A stretch of DNA of 64,000 nt from an uncultured Prevotella sp. (GCA_937922435.1 CAKZVT010000058.1:34853-98852), one strand, 5' to 3'; counted from the stretch's first letter, positions 17,444-26,819 are shown. Notes: generated by a model from the sequence alone, not told the origin. Numbers and translations are program-made.

Positions 17444-19480
17444 ATGAAAGTAAAACACATTATTCCGATGGTGCTCTTCGCGGCCGCCCCGTTGGCAGGC
17501 GCGCAGGCACAGCTGAAGTCGGGCATCGACCCGGCCAACCTCGACACGAGCGTGCGTCCGGCGGACGACTTCTACAAGTTCGCCTGCGGCGGATGGATGA
17601 AGAACAACCCCCTGCCTGCAGCCTACTCGCGCTTCGGCAGCTTCGACCAGCTGGCGCAGGACAACAACAAGCGCATCAACACCATCCTAACCGACCTGCT
17701 CAAGAACACTTACCCCGAGGGTAGCACCGAGCGCAAGCTTAGCGACTTCTACAAGCTCGCCATGGACTCCGTGCGCCGCAACGCCGACGGCGTGAAGCCC
17801 GTAATGCCGCTCATAGGCGAGATGGAGGCCGCCAAGACCGTGGCCGACCTGCGCGCATTGCAGCTGAAATATGCCACGTTCGCCTACGGCGTGCCAATGG
17901 GCGTAGGCTTCGGGGCCGACGAGAAGAACGCCAAGATGAACATACTCAACATCTACCAGGGCGGACTCGTGCTCGGGCAGAAGGAGTATTACCTCGACAC
18001 CGACCCCGCCACCACCGCCATACGCGAGGCTTACAAGAAGCACATCGTGCGCATGTTCAAGCTCTTCGGCTTCAACGACGCGCAGGCCGAGGCCAAGAAG
18101 GACGCCATAATGAGGGTGGAGACGGCGCTGGCAAAGGTGTCTAAGTCGCGCACCGAGCTGCGCGACGTCGAGGCCAACTACAACAAGATGACCCTTGCCG
18201 AGTTCGAGGCCAGCTATCCCCACGTAGGCCTGACCAAGATGCTCAACGCCGAGGGCGTAAAGACGGAGTATTTCAAGGAAATGGTGGTAGGCCAGCCCTC
18301 GTTCGTCAAGGGTGCCGACGCCGTAATCGCCTCGATGACCGCCGACGAGCTTCGCGCCTACATGGAGTGGGACGCAATACTCTCCGCCGCAAGCTATCTT
18401 AGCGACGATGTGGTGGAGGCCAACTTCGACTTCTTCGGCCGCACCATGTCGGGACGCAAGGAGAACCACCCGCGCTGGAAGCTCGCCACAGGCCACGTGG
18501 AGGCGCAGATGGGCGAGGCCCTGGGCAAGATGTACGTAGAGCGTTACTTCCCGGCATCATCCAAGGAACGCATGGAGAATCTGGTGAAGAACCTCCAGCT
18601 CTCGCTGGCCGAGCGCATAGAGGCGCAGGACTGGATGAGCGCCGAGACGAAGCGCGCCGCGCTGGACAAGCTCAACGCCTTCTACGTGAAGATAGGTTAT
18701 CCTAACCTGTGGAAGGACATGTCGGGCCTTACCATCGACCCCAAGCTCTCGTTCTACGAGAACGTACAGAACTGCCGCAAGTTCTGGTCTAAGTGGGACA
18801 TCGACTACCGCGCGGGCAAGCCCGTTGACAAGGAGGAGTGGTTCATGACGCCGCAGACCGTCAACGCTTATTACAACCCCACCACCAACGAAATATGCTT
18901 CCCGGCCGGCATATTGCAAGTGCCCTTCTTCTACCCCACGGCCGACGACGCCTTCAACTATGGTGCCATCGGCGTGGTTATAGGCCACGAGATGACGCAC
19001 GGCTTCGACGACCAGGGACGCCACTATGACAAGAACGGAAACATGACCGACTGGTGGACGGCTTCCGACGCGGAGAACTTCAACAAGCGCGCCGAATACT
19101 TTGAAAAGTTCTTCTCGGCCATCAAGGTGCTGCCCGACCTCAACGCCAACGGCAAGCTCACACTGGGCGAGAACCTGGCCGACCACGGAGGCCTCGAGGT
19201 GTCGTTCAACGCATACAAGCACGCCACCAAGGACGCTCCGCTGAAGACCATCGACGGATTTACGCCCGACCAGCGCTTCTTCCTGGCTTACGCCGGAGTG
19301 TGGGCGGCCAACATTACCGAAGAGGAAATACGCAACCGCACGAAGATGGACCCGCACTCGCTGGGCGAGTGGCGCGTCAACGGTGCGCTGCCCCACATCA
19401 ACGCATGGTATGAGGCCTACGGCGTGAAGCCCGGCGACAAGCTCTACCTGCCCGAGGACAAGCGCTTGAAGCTATGGTAA
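17444..19480 (+). CDS. M13 family zinc metallopeptidase (PepO/neprilysin-like)
   Basis: The 678-residue secreted protein begins with a signal peptide ending GAQAQ. M13_N begins at GIDPANLDTSVRPADDFYKFACGGWMKNNP. The catalytic domain has the zinc motif HEMTH at 515-519 (VIGHEMTHGFDDQGR) and the third ligand in GENLADHGG near 573. The NAYYNPTTNEICFPAGILQ substrate-binding segment precedes it and the C-terminus ends in RLKLW. M13 enzymes cleave short peptides in the periplasm or at the surface. The ATG at 17444 is chosen because it starts the signal peptide; an in-frame upstream start would add 12 residues from the repeat. It stands alone between two repeat blocks. Confidence 0.93.
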   Translation: MKVKHIIPMVLFAAAPLAGAQAQLKSGIDPANLDTSVRPADDFYKFACGGWMKNNPLPAAYSRFGSFDQLAQDNNKRINTILTDLLKNTYPEGSTERKLSDFYKLAMDSVRRNADGVKPVMPLIGEMEAAKTVADLRALQLKYATFAYGVPMGVGFGADEKNAKMNILNIYQGGLVLGQKEYYLDTDPATTAIREAYKKHIVRMFKLFGFNDAQAEAKKDAIMRVETALAKVSKSRTELRDVEANYNKMTLAEFEASYPHVGLTKMLNAEGVKTEYFKEMVVGQPSFVKGADAVIASMTADELRAYMEWDAILSAASYLSDDVVEANFDFFGRTMSGRKENHPRWKLATGHVEAQMGEALGKMYVERYFPASSKERMENLVKNLQLSLAERIEAQDWMSAETKRAALDKLNAFYVKIGYPNLWKDMSGLTIDPKLSFYENVQNCRKFWSKWDIDYRAGKPVDKEEWFMTPQTVNAYYNPTTNEICFPAGILQVPFFYPTADDAFNYGAIGVVIGHEMTHGFDDQGRHYDKNGNMTDWWTASDAENFNKRAEYFEKFFSAIKVLPDLNANGKLTLGENLADHGGLEVSFNAYKHATKDAPLKTIDGFTPDQRFFLAYAGVWAANITEEEIRNRTKMDPHSLGEWRVNGALPHINAWYEAYGVKPGDKLYLPEDKRLKLW

Positions 19481-19637
19481 TATGATTAATGAATAATGAT
19501 AAATGAATAATGAACAATCGCCTACGGCCTGAATTGGCGGTGTATGTCCGATTGTAAGTTATTCATTTATCATTACCCAAGTTTTCACTCTTCATTTTTC
19601 ATTCTTCATTCTTCATTTTTCATTTTTCATTTAACCG
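19481..19637. repeat. ATGAATAATGA / TTCATTTTTCATTCTTCATT low-complexity hairpin
   Basis: The left arm (about 19484-19515) repeats ATTAATGAATAATGATAAATG, and the right arm (about 19558-19634) repeats TTATTCATTTATCATT and TCATTTTTCATTCTTCATT. The arms are complementary in part and enclose GCCTACGGCCTGAATTGGCGG. It is the likely terminator of the M13 gene and abuts the next start codon. Confidence 0.7.
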
Positions 19638-21488
19638 ATGTTCCTGACCCTGATAATCCTCGCCGTAACGGCGGCCTTCTTCGCCGTAGGCAAAATACGC
19701 TCCGACGTAGTGGCCCTGTGCGCGCTCATACTGCTCATGGCTTTCGGCATACTCACGCCCGACGAGGCGCTTTCGGGCTTCTCAAACAGCGTGGTAATCA
19801 TGATGGTTGGCCTCTTCGTGGTGGGCGGCGCAATCTTCCAGACGGGGCTTGCCAAGATGATAAGCGGACGCATAATGAAGCTGGCCGGAGATAGCGAGCT
19901 GCGCCTGTTCCTGCTTGTAATGGCCGTCACGTCGGCCATCGGCGCGTTCGTGAGCAACACGGGCACGGTGGCCTTGATGCTGCCCATCGTGGTGAGCCTC
20001 GCCGCCAAGGCCAAGGTCGAGGCCGGCCGCCTGCTCATGCCACTGGCTTTCGCAAGCAGCATGGGCGGCATGCTCACGCTCATAGGTACGCCGCCCAACC
20101 TCGTCATACAGGACGCGCTCACGGCCGAAGGCTACGAGCCTCTGTCCTTCTTCTCGTTCACGCCCGTAGGCCTGGTGTGCATAGCCGTGGGCGTGGTCGT
20201 GCTCTTGCCGCTTAGCCGCATGTTCCTCGGCAAGAAGGGGCGTGCCGATGAGGGCGGAAGAATGAAGGCAAAGTCGCTCGAGCAGCTGGTGAGCGAGTAC
20301 CGCCTGGCCGACAACCTCTCGCGCTACATGGTAGGGCGGGGCTCGTCGATGGCAGGCAAGACCATGGCCGAGCTTGACATACGCAACCGCTACGGCCTGT
20401 CAGTGCTCGAGCTGAGGCGCGTCACCACCAGGCAGAAGGGCTTGATAAGGAACGTCAGCCAGGTGCCGGCAGGTCCTAAGACCGTAGTGCAGGAGGGCGA
20501 CGTGATATACCTTACGGGCGAGAAGGAGCAGGCCGTGCGCCTTGCCGCCGACTATTCGCTCTCCACTCCGCCCAAGGATGCCGCCGCAGGTGACGATAGG
20601 CTCGACTTCTACGACATCGGCATGGCCGAAATAGTGCTGCTCCCGGCGTCGAGCCTCGTAGGCCGGCAGGTCAGCGAGGCTGGTTTCCGCCTGAAGTACG
20701 GTGTCAACATAATGGGCATACGCCGCAAGGGCGAGTATATAATGGACGGGCTGGCCGCCGTGCGCCTTCATGCCGGAGACGTGCTCCTTGTGCAGGGAAC
20801 ATGGGCGAGCATCAGCCGGCTCGGCAACGAGGAGGAGAATTGGGTCGTGCTGGGTCAGCCTCTCGAGGAGGCGGCCAAGGTAACGCTCGACTACAAGGCA
20901 CCCCTGGCGGCCTGCATAATGCTGCTCATGGTAGCCATGATGGTGTTCGACTTCATACCCGTGGCACCGGTCACCGCCGTAATGATAGCCGCCGTGCTGA
21001 TGGTGCTCACGGGCTGCTTCCGTAGTGTGGAGGCGGCGTATAAGACCATCAACTGGGAGAGCGTGGTGCTCATAGCCGCCATGATGCCCATGTCGGTGGC
21101 ACTGGAGAAGACCGGCGCGTCGGCCGCCATATCCCACACACTCGTAAGCGGACTGGGCGGCTACGGCCCTTACGTGCTCTTGGCTGGCATCTACTTTACC
21201 ACGTCGCTTCTCACCATGTTCATAAGCAATACGGCCACGGCCGTGCTCATGGCTCCAATCGCCTTCGCCTCGGCCACGGAGGTAGGGCTTAGCCCGTACC
21301 CGTTCCTATTCGCGGTGGCTCTCGGTGCGAGCATGTGCTTCGCCTCGCCGTTCTCCACTCCGCCCAACGCACTCGTGATGCAGGCCGGGCGTTACACGTT
21401 CATGGACTACGTCAAGGTAGGCTTGCCCCTGCAAATCATCATGGGCGTGGTGATGGTGTTCGTCCTGCCGTTGATGTTCCCATTTTGA
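19638..21488 (+). CDS. SLC13/DASS family anion transporter with RCK_C domains
   Basis: The 616-residue membrane protein has two hydrophobic halves of the Na+/anion symporter type. The first half contains SNTGTVALMLPIVVSLA and GTPPNLVIQDALT. The second half contains the matching SNTATAVLMAPIAFA and FSTPPNALVMQAG, the paired SNT/PPN signatures of this family. Between them (about 205-395) lie two soluble TrkA-C-like regulatory segments (LSVLELRRVTTRQ and MGIRRKGEYIMDG). Family members carry sulfate, dicarboxylates or similar anions across the inner membrane. The substrate is not readable. The start codon lies directly after a low-complexity repeat without a clear promoter. Confidence 0.9.
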   Translation: MFLTLIILAVTAAFFAVGKIRSDVVALCALILLMAFGILTPDEALSGFSNSVVIMMVGLFVVGGAIFQTGLAKMISGRIMKLAGDSELRLFLLVMAVTSAIGAFVSNTGTVALMLPIVVSLAAKAKVEAGRLLMPLAFASSMGGMLTLIGTPPNLVIQDALTAEGYEPLSFFSFTPVGLVCIAVGVVVLLPLSRMFLGKKGRADEGGRMKAKSLEQLVSEYRLADNLSRYMVGRGSSMAGKTMAELDIRNRYGLSVLELRRVTTRQKGLIRNVSQVPAGPKTVVQEGDVIYLTGEKEQAVRLAADYSLSTPPKDAAAGDDRLDFYDIGMAEIVLLPASSLVGRQVSEAGFRLKYGVNIMGIRRKGEYIMDGLAAVRLHAGDVLLVQGTWASISRLGNEEENWVVLGQPLEEAAKVTLDYKAPLAACIMLLMVAMMVFDFIPVAPVTAVMIAAVLMVLTGCFRSVEAAYKTINWESVVLIAAMMPMSVALEKTGASAAISHTLVSGLGGYGPYVLLAGIYFTTSLLTMFISNTATAVLMAPIAFASATEVGLSPYPFLFAVALGASMCFASPFSTPPNALVMQAGRYTFMDYVKVGLPLQIIMGVVMVFVLPLMFPF

Positions 21489-21610
21489 TAAAAGGTAAAA
21501 AGGTAAAAGGGTAAAAAGGTAAAAGAGAAGAACTGTATATGTATATGTTTCTAAGGTTTGCCTTTTTACTTTTTTACCTTTTTACCCTTTTACCTTTATC
21601 TTTTTACTTT
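21489..21610. repeat. AGGTAAAA low-complexity hairpin (second copy)
   Basis: AAAAGGTAAAAAGGTAAAAG words (21490-21528) are mirrored by TTTTTACCTTTTTACCC words (21562-21600) around a unique core with GTATATGTATATG. It is the same element type as 12382-12480, here downstream of the SLC13 gene. Confidence 0.78.
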
Positions 21611-21650
21611 TCTTTCTTTTCTTTGTAACCGTTTTGTAATACATAATGCT

Positions 21651-21658
21651 TACTTTTG
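21651..21658 (+). promoter_or_regulatory. Porin gene -7 promoter box (TACTTTTG)
   Basis: TACTTTTG lies 23 bp before the ATG. TTTG copies at 21622 and 21633 are not at the ideal distance. Confidence 0.6.
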
Positions 21659-21681
21659 CCACGAAATAAATATTACAAGTG

Positions 21682-22725
21682 ATGGACATTAAGACGATAG
21701 CTTCAGTCATGCTTGCCATGTGCGTGGCATTGCCAGCCATGGCCGAGGACGACGAGGACAAGGTTGACCGCACGCCGGAGGTGCACGGGACCATCCGCGG
21801 CAAGTACGAGTACCAGCCTGAAGAGGGGCAGGGCCGCTTCCAGGTGCGCAACGCACGCGTGAGCCTTGACGGCGACTTGAACAAGGTAGTGTCGTACAAG
21901 GTAGAAATAGACCTGTCTGACGAAGGGAAAATCAAGATGCTCGACACGTACACGCGCATCAAGCCCCTGCGCGGACTGGACTTCACCATAGGCCAGATGC
22001 GCGCACCGTTCACCATCGATGCGCACCGTTCGCCACACCTTCAGTATTTTGCCAACCGCTCGTTCATAGCCAAGCAGGTGGGCAACGTGCGCGACGTAGG
22101 TGCTACAATCGGCTATTCGTTCAACGTTGGCTTCCCCATAATACTCCAGGCCGGCATGTTCAACGGCTCGGGACTTACCAACCAAAAGGACTTCTGGACG
22201 GACAACATCAACTTCTCGGCAAAGGCGCAGCTCTTCTTTCCGCGCGGCTTCAACCTCACGTTGAGCACCCAGAAAATCCGCCCCGACAACGTTTCGGTGA
22301 TGATGTACGACGCCGGAGCGTACTACCACGCACATGGATGGCACGCCGAGGTGGAATACCTGTACAAGCATTACGGCCACGGGGCGTTCAAGCCGGTGCA
22401 CGCGCTGGATGCCTTCGTAAGCTACGACATACCCCTGCGCAAGTGTTTCTTCACGAAAATATCGCCGCTAATCCGTTACGACTACATGAGCGACCATAGC
22501 GACGGCCTGCGTTACAACGCCGAAGGGGGCGAGGATGTGGAAGGGTCGCTCATCATCAACGACTACCAGCGTTCGCGAATTACGGGCGGAGTGACGCTAA
22601 GCCTCGACCTGCCGTTCGTTTCCGACATACGCCTCAACTACGAGAAGTATTTTTACAGGGACGGAGCCATAGCCAAGCCCTCGGAGAAAGACAAAATCGT
22701 GGTTGAGTTCATGACGAGGTTCTGA
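21682..22725 (+). CDS. Phosphate-selective porin O/P-like outer-membrane protein
   Basis: The 347-residue product has a signal peptide (MDIKTIASVMLAMCVALPAMA). After an acidic stretch comes a beta-barrel pattern typical of the porin O/P family: VHGTIRGKYEYQPEEGQGRFQVRNARVS at the first strands, LRGLDFTIGQMRAPF, repeated alternating strands, and a final strand ending in the aromatic residue Phe (EFMTRF). The family forms outer-membrane pores for phosphate, polyphosphate or other anions. The ATG at 21682 is preferred over the adjacent GTG at 21679. An SLC13 anion transporter directly upstream makes a functional link plausible but unproven. Confidence 0.85.
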   Translation: MDIKTIASVMLAMCVALPAMAEDDEDKVDRTPEVHGTIRGKYEYQPEEGQGRFQVRNARVSLDGDLNKVVSYKVEIDLSDEGKIKMLDTYTRIKPLRGLDFTIGQMRAPFTIDAHRSPHLQYFANRSFIAKQVGNVRDVGATIGYSFNVGFPIILQAGMFNGSGLTNQKDFWTDNINFSAKAQLFFPRGFNLTLSTQKIRPDNVSVMMYDAGAYYHAHGWHAEVEYLYKHYGHGAFKPVHALDAFVSYDIPLRKCFFTKISPLIRYDYMSDHSDGLRYNAEGGEDVEGSLIINDYQRSRITGGVTLSLDLPFVSDIRLNYEKYFYRDGAIAKPSEKDKIVVEFMTRF

Positions 22726-22875
22726 CGGCTTCCCCTTTTGGCCTTTGCCGCGCCTTATATCCGAATGGCTTGCCGGCAAAGGGCGTTCTCGCTTTTATGG
22801 AGAATAGCTGTTATGCCAAACTTTATGCCAAGAACCGTCCAAACACTACGTTATAATCGTTAAAGCTGTGTGTTC

Positions 22876-22906
22876 AGGCCGTCCAAACCAACCGTTTGGG
22901 CGGCCT
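22876..22906 (+). terminator. Intrinsic terminator after the porin gene
   Basis: AGGCCGTCCAAAC (22876-22888) pairs with GTTTGGGCGGCCT (22894-22906), one G-U pair, followed by a TTT-rich run. It lies in a 490-bp gene-free region that also holds array C and the thrS promoter; 23047-23170 shows nothing else recognisable. Confidence 0.8.
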
Positions 22907-22960
22907 TTTCTTTGTGCGTTGCCAACATGTTGACTTTCAAAGGGTTACGCCGTGTGTTGC

Positions 22961-23046
22961 AAAAGGCCGCCTTTCGGCTTGTAAAAGGTGGCCTTTGAGC
23001 CTGCGAAATGTGGCCTTTGGGAATGTGAAAGACCATCATTGCAATA
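22961..23046. repeat. 22-bp palindromic tandem array C (4 units)
   Basis: Units in phase at 22965, 22987, 23009 and 23031, all 22 bp apart. Cores are AAAAGGCCGCCTTT, AAAAGGTGGCCTTT, GAAATGTGGCCTTT and GAAAGACCATCATT. Conservation falls along the array, and the last unit is partly decayed. Confidence 0.85.
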
Positions 23047-23179
23047 TATAAGAAAGGTAATTGGCGCGCCGTGTCATAATGTGGGTGACAATAGTATTAT
23101 ATGAACGCTTAGTTCGTTGACGCAAAATATTATTGAAATAAAAAACGAACCCGATGCCCTCTAATTCAAAAGAAAACTG

Positions 23180-23187
23180 TAATTTTG
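23180..23187 (+). promoter_or_regulatory. thrS -7 promoter box (TAATTTTG)
   Basis: TAATTTTG lies 28 bp before the thrS start. No -33 TTTG is seen at 19-21 bp. Confidence 0.6.
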
Positions 23188-23215
23188 CATCCAAAAGATT
23201 AAAAACAAGGATGTT

Positions 23216-25168
23216 ATGATTAAAATTACATTTCCCGACGGCTCCGTCCGCGAGTACGAACAGGGCGTGACGGGACTTCAGATTGCCGAGAGCATATCGC
23301 CTGCGCTGGCGCGCAACGTGCTGGCCTGCGGCGTGAACGGCGAGACGGTTGAGCTTAACCGCCCCATCAACGAGGACGCAAAGATAGAACTTTACAAGTG
23401 GGAAGACGAGGAGGGCAAGCACGCCTTCTGGCATACTTCGGCCCACTTGCTGGCCGAGGCTCTGCAAGAGCTTTACCCCGGCATACAGTTCGGCTTCGGC
23501 CCGGCCGTGGAGAACGGTTTTTTCTACGACGTAATGCCTAAGGACGGCGACGTTATAAAGGAGAGCGACTTCCCCAAAATAGAACAGAAGATGAAGGAGC
23601 TCGCCTCGAAGGACGAGCCCGTGGTGCGCAAGGAAATATCCAAGGCCGACGCTTTGGCCGAGTTCAAGGCCGACGGTCAGGAATACAAGTGCGAGCACAT
23701 TGAGCAGGATTTGGCCGACGGCGAAATCACGACGTACACCCAGGGCCGCTTCACCGACCTGTGCAAAGGCCCTCACATCATGAGCACCGGCGCAATAAAG
23801 GCCATCAAAATAACCAGCGTGGCAGGCGCATTCTGGCGCGGCGACGCAAAGCGCGAGCAGATGACGCGCATCTACGGCATCACGTTCCCCAAGAAGAAGA
23901 TGCTCGACGAGTATCTCGTGATGCTTGAGGAGGCCAAGAAGCGCGACCACCGCAAGATAGGCAAGGAGATGGAACTGTTCATGTTCTCCGAGCGAGTAGG
24001 CAAGGGCTTGCCCATCTGGTTGCCGGCCGGCACGGAGCTCCGCCTGCGCTTGCAGGACATGCTCCGCCGCATACAGAAGCGTTACGGATACAAGGAGGTA
24101 ATCACTCCGCACATAGGTAGCAAGAACCTCTACGTAACTTCAGGCCACTATGCGCACTATGGCAAGGATTCGTTCCAGCCAATCCATACGCCCGAGGAGG
24201 ACGAGGAGTACATGCTGAAGCCGATGAACTGCCCCCACCATTGCGAGGTGTTTGCATGGAAGCCGCGCTCGTACCGCGACCTGCCGCTGCGCATCGCCGA
24301 GTTCGGTACGGTGTACCGTTACGAGAAGAGCGGCGAGCTGCACGGACTAACGCGTGTACGTTCGTTCACGCAGGACGATGCCCACATCTTCTGCCGTCCT
24401 GACCAGGTGAAGGCCGAGTTCCTTAATGTTATGGACATCATACATACGGTGTTCTCAATCTTCAACTTCACCGACTTCGAGGCGCAGATTTCGCTCCGCG
24501 ACCCCAACGACCGCGAGAAGTATATCGGTTCTGACGAGGTTTGGGCGGAGTCCGAGCAGGCCATCATCGACGCATGCAAGGAGAAGGGACTGAACGCAAA
24601 AATAGAGTACGGCGAAGCTGCTTTCTATGGCCCGAAGCTCGACTTCATGGTTAAGGATGCCATCGGCCGCCGCTGGCAGCTGGGCACAATCCAGGTAGAC
24701 TACAACCTGCCGGAGCGTTTCAAGCTGGAATACACCGCCGAGGACAACACGAAGAAGACTCCCGTGATGATACACCGTGCGCCGTTCGGCTCGCTCGAGC
24801 GCTTTACGGCCGTGCTCATCGAGCATACGTCAGGCCACTTCCCCCTGTGGCTTACGCCCGACCAGGTAGCCATACTGCCCATCAGTGAGAAATACAACGA
24901 CTATGCCCGTGAGCTGGCAAAGTATTTCGACACGGTAGGCGTGCGTGCCATCATAGACGACCGCAACGAGAAAATAGGCCGCAAAATCCGTGACAACGAG
25001 ATGAAGCGCATACCTTACATGGTTGTGGTAGGCGAGAAGGAGCAGGCCGACGGCTCTGTTGCCGTGAGGAAGCAAGGCCAGGGCGACCAAGGCTCTATGA
25101 GCAAGGAAGACTTTGCAAAGAAGGTCAATGACGAGGTTGCAGAGCAGCTGAAGGCAATTGAGAAGTAA
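23216..25168 (+). CDS. thrS: Threonyl-tRNA synthetase
   Basis: ThrS charges tRNA-Thr. The 650-residue protein has the full bacterial layout. An N-terminal TGS domain (1-62, KITFPDGSVREYEQG) is followed by the editing domain with HTSAHLLAEAL and a later TDLCKGPH. The class II core has MNCPHHCEVF, the motif 2 loop FGTVYRYEKSGELHGLTRVR with QDDAHIFC, and motif 3 HRAPFGSLERF. The anticodon-binding domain (QVAILPISEKYNDYA) completes it. The ATG at 23216 gives the normal start. It is separated from infC by repeats and a strong promoter, so the classical thrS-infC-rpmI-rplT gene order is kept but probably as two transcription units. Confidence 0.97.
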   Translation: MIKITFPDGSVREYEQGVTGLQIAESISPALARNVLACGVNGETVELNRPINEDAKIELYKWEDEEGKHAFWHTSAHLLAEALQELYPGIQFGFGPAVENGFFYDVMPKDGDVIKESDFPKIEQKMKELASKDEPVVRKEISKADALAEFKADGQEYKCEHIEQDLADGEITTYTQGRFTDLCKGPHIMSTGAIKAIKITSVAGAFWRGDAKREQMTRIYGITFPKKKMLDEYLVMLEEAKKRDHRKIGKEMELFMFSERVGKGLPIWLPAGTELRLRLQDMLRRIQKRYGYKEVITPHIGSKNLYVTSGHYAHYGKDSFQPIHTPEEDEEYMLKPMNCPHHCEVFAWKPRSYRDLPLRIAEFGTVYRYEKSGELHGLTRVRSFTQDDAHIFCRPDQVKAEFLNVMDIIHTVFSIFNFTDFEAQISLRDPNDREKYIGSDEVWAESEQAIIDACKEKGLNAKIEYGEAAFYGPKLDFMVKDAIGRRWQLGTIQVDYNLPERFKLEYTAEDNTKKTPVMIHRAPFGSLERFTAVLIEHTSGHFPLWLTPDQVAILPISEKYNDYARELAKYFDTVGVRAIIDDRNEKIGRKIRDNEMKRIPYMVVVGEKEQADGSVAVRKQGQGDQGSMSKEDFAKKVNDEVAEQLKAIEK

Positions 25169-25320
25169 TAATGTTTCGGTTATACGGTTGTGAGGTTATG
25201 AGGTTTTACGGCGTTTGTGGTAAAATCTTATACATCACAACCGTATAACCTTATGACCCTACAACCTTAAAAACCGTACTTTTCTTAATTCTTAACTCTT
25301 AATTCTTAATTTATTTAAGT
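25169..25320. repeat. GGTTATACGGTT hairpin plus TTAATTCTTAACTC repeat
   Basis: CGGTTATACGGTTGTGAGGTT (25178-25198) and GTTATGAGGTTTTACGG pair with CACAACCGTATAACC and later words around 25240-25275, forming a long hairpin after thrS. It is followed by TTAATTCTTAACTCTTAATTC words (25285-25312). It combines two word families seen separately at 3777-3920 and 13165-13291. Confidence 0.72.
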
Positions 25321-25326
25321 AAAAGT

Positions 25327-25357
25327 TTTGATAGTTGGCTGATTTATAGTAACTTTG
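25327..25357 (+). promoter_or_regulatory. infC operon promoter (TTTG - 19 bp - TAACTTTG)
   Basis: TTTG at 25327-25330 and TAACTTTG at 25350-25357 match the consensus and spacing fully, 36 bp before the infC start. Confidence 0.82.
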
Positions 25358-25393
25358 CAACCGATTTTCATAAAACATCCGTAAAAACAGTTG

Positions 25394-26095
25394 ATGAAGA
25401 ACGACAAAAAGAATTATTACCGCGTGAATGAGCAGATTCGCGTAAAGGAAGTCCGCATCGTAAGCGATAACGGTTCTACAGTAGTGCCGACACGCCAGGC
25501 ATTGGATATGGCACGCAGCCAAGGCGTTGACCTTGTGGAGATTTCGCCGAATGCACAACCGCCTGTTTGCCGTCTCATCGACTACAGCAAGTTCCTGTAC
25601 CAGCAGAAGAAGCGCGCCAAGGAGATGAAGGCGAAGCAGGTAAAGCAGGAGGTGAAGGAAATAAGGTTCGGGCCGCAGACTGACGACCACGACTACAACT
25701 TCAAGCTCAAGCACGCCAAGGAGTTTTTGGAAGAAGGCAACAAGGTGCGCGCGTTCGTGTTTTTCCGTGGCCGTTCAATCCTTTTCAAGGAGCAGGGCGA
25801 AGTGCTGTTGCTGCGTTTCGCCAACGACCTTGAGGAATATGGAAAGGTAGAGCAGATGCCGGCTTTGGAAGGTAAGAAGATGTTTCTGTACCTTAGTCCG
25901 AAGAAAGCAGGCGTTGCCAAGAAAAGCCAGCAGAAGATGGACAGGGAACGCCGCGAGGCTGAAGCCAAGGCGCAGACGGAGCAGGCAGGAGAAGCGTTTG
26001 ATGAGGATGTCCCTGCAAGCGGAGGTCTGTTTGCCAATGCAAAGAACGGCGCCGACGCATTGAAGAAGCTCAACGAAGGCAATGAGGCCGAATAA
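25394..26095 (+). CDS. infC: Translation initiation factor IF-3
   Basis: IF-3 binds the 30S subunit and proofreads start-codon choice. The 233-residue protein has the N-domain (YYRVNEQIRVKEVRIV, DLVEISPNAQPPVCRLIDYSKF), the basic linker, and the C-domain (KEIRFGPQTDDHDYNFKLKHAKEF, VFFRGRSILFKEQG). Residues 173-233 form an acidic, Ala/Glu-rich extension beyond the usual end near 170, common in Bacteroidetes. The ATG at 25394 is used; the preceding TTG is less likely. The gene heads an operon with rpmI and rplT. E. coli-type AUU-start autoregulation is not suggested here. Confidence 0.96.
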   Translation: MKNDKKNYYRVNEQIRVKEVRIVSDNGSTVVPTRQALDMARSQGVDLVEISPNAQPPVCRLIDYSKFLYQQKKRAKEMKAKQVKQEVKEIRFGPQTDDHDYNFKLKHAKEFLEEGNKVRAFVFFRGRSILFKEQGEVLLLRFANDLEEYGKVEQMPALEGKKMFLYLSPKKAGVAKKSQQKMDRERREAEAKAQTEQAGEAFDEDVPASGGLFANAKNGADALKKLNEGNEAE

Positions 26096-26176
26096 AAAAG
26101 ATGAATAATATGTGCGTAACGTCCTGGTATATACGTTGCCACAGCTGTTAAATAACAATAATTAAAAATTAAAAAA

Positions 26177-26374
26177 ATGCCAAAGCAAAAGACAAATTCC
26201 GGTGCGAAGAAGAGATTTAGCTTCACCGGCACAGGTAAGATTAAGAGACATCACGCTTACCACAGTCACATCCTGACTAAGAAAACAAAGAAACAAAAGC
26301 GTAACTTGCTCGGTTCTACATTGGTAGATACTGACAACTTGAAGCAGGTGAGAGACTTGCTCCGTCTCCGTTAA
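26177..26374 (+). CDS. rpmI: 50S ribosomal protein L35
   Basis: This 65-residue basic protein starts MPKQKTNSGAKKRFSFTGTG and contains KRHHAYHSHILTKKTKKQKRN, the L35 signature. It binds the large ribosomal subunit. It lies between infC (81 bp upstream) and rplT (32 bp downstream), the conserved gene order. The A-rich stretch immediately before the ATG (AATTAAAAATTAAAAAA) is typical of well-translated Bacteroidetes genes. Confidence 0.97.
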   Translation: MPKQKTNSGAKKRFSFTGTGKIKRHHAYHSHILTKKTKKQKRNLLGSTLVDTDNLKQVRDLLRLR

Positions 26375-26406
26375 TCTATGTCTAACAAACAAAAAGGGAA
26401 AAAATT

Positions 26407-26754
26407 ATGCCAAGATCAGTAAATCACGTTGCTTCAAGAGCAAGGAGGAAGAGAATTCTTAAACTTACCCGTGGATATTTCGGAGCAAGGAAGAATGTTT
26501 GGACGGTTGCCAAGAACACTTGGGAGAAGGGTTTGACATACGCTTACCGTGACCGCCGCAACAAGAAGCGCACGTTCCGTGCATTGTGGATTCAGCGTAT
26601 CAATGCTGCCGCACGTCTCGAGAACATGAGCTATTCTACATTGATGGGCGCTCTCCACAAGGCTGGCATCGAGATTAACCGCAAGGTTCTTGCAGACCTC
26701 GCAGTAAACAATCCCGAAGCATTCAAGGCAATCGTTGAGAAAGTAAAGAACTAA
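26407..26754 (+). CDS. rplT: 50S ribosomal protein L20
   Basis: The 115-residue protein begins MPRSVNHVASRARRKRILK and includes TRGYFGARKNVWTVAKN, DRRNKKRTFRALWIQRINAA and YSTLMGALHKAGIEINRKVL, all L20 landmarks. L20 is an early assembly protein of the large subunit and in other phyla represses its own operon through mRNA binding. No pseudoknot leader could be recognised by eye here. It is the last gene of the infC operon, followed by a clear terminator. Confidence 0.97.
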   Translation: MPRSVNHVASRARRKRILKLTRGYFGARKNVWTVAKNTWEKGLTYAYRDRRNKKRTFRALWIQRINAAARLENMSYSTLMGALHKAGIEINRKVLADLAVNNPEAFKAIVEKVKN

Positions 26755-26786
26755 CAGGTACATTTATCCGTATCTTAACCATAAGA

Positions 26787-26819
26787 AACCGTAAGCCAGG
26801 TGAAATCCGGCTTACGGTT
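26787..26819 (+). terminator. Terminator of the infC-rpmI-rplT operon
   Basis: AACCGTAAGCC (26787-26797) pairs perfectly with GGCTTACGGTT (26809-26819), followed by a T-run. Confidence 0.88.

Noticed and set aside
26096..26176. L20-type autoregulatory leader between infC and rpmI
   Set aside because: The 81-bp gap is A/T-rich and no pseudoknot or mimic of the L20 rRNA site could be recognised by eye; a covariance-model search would be needed.
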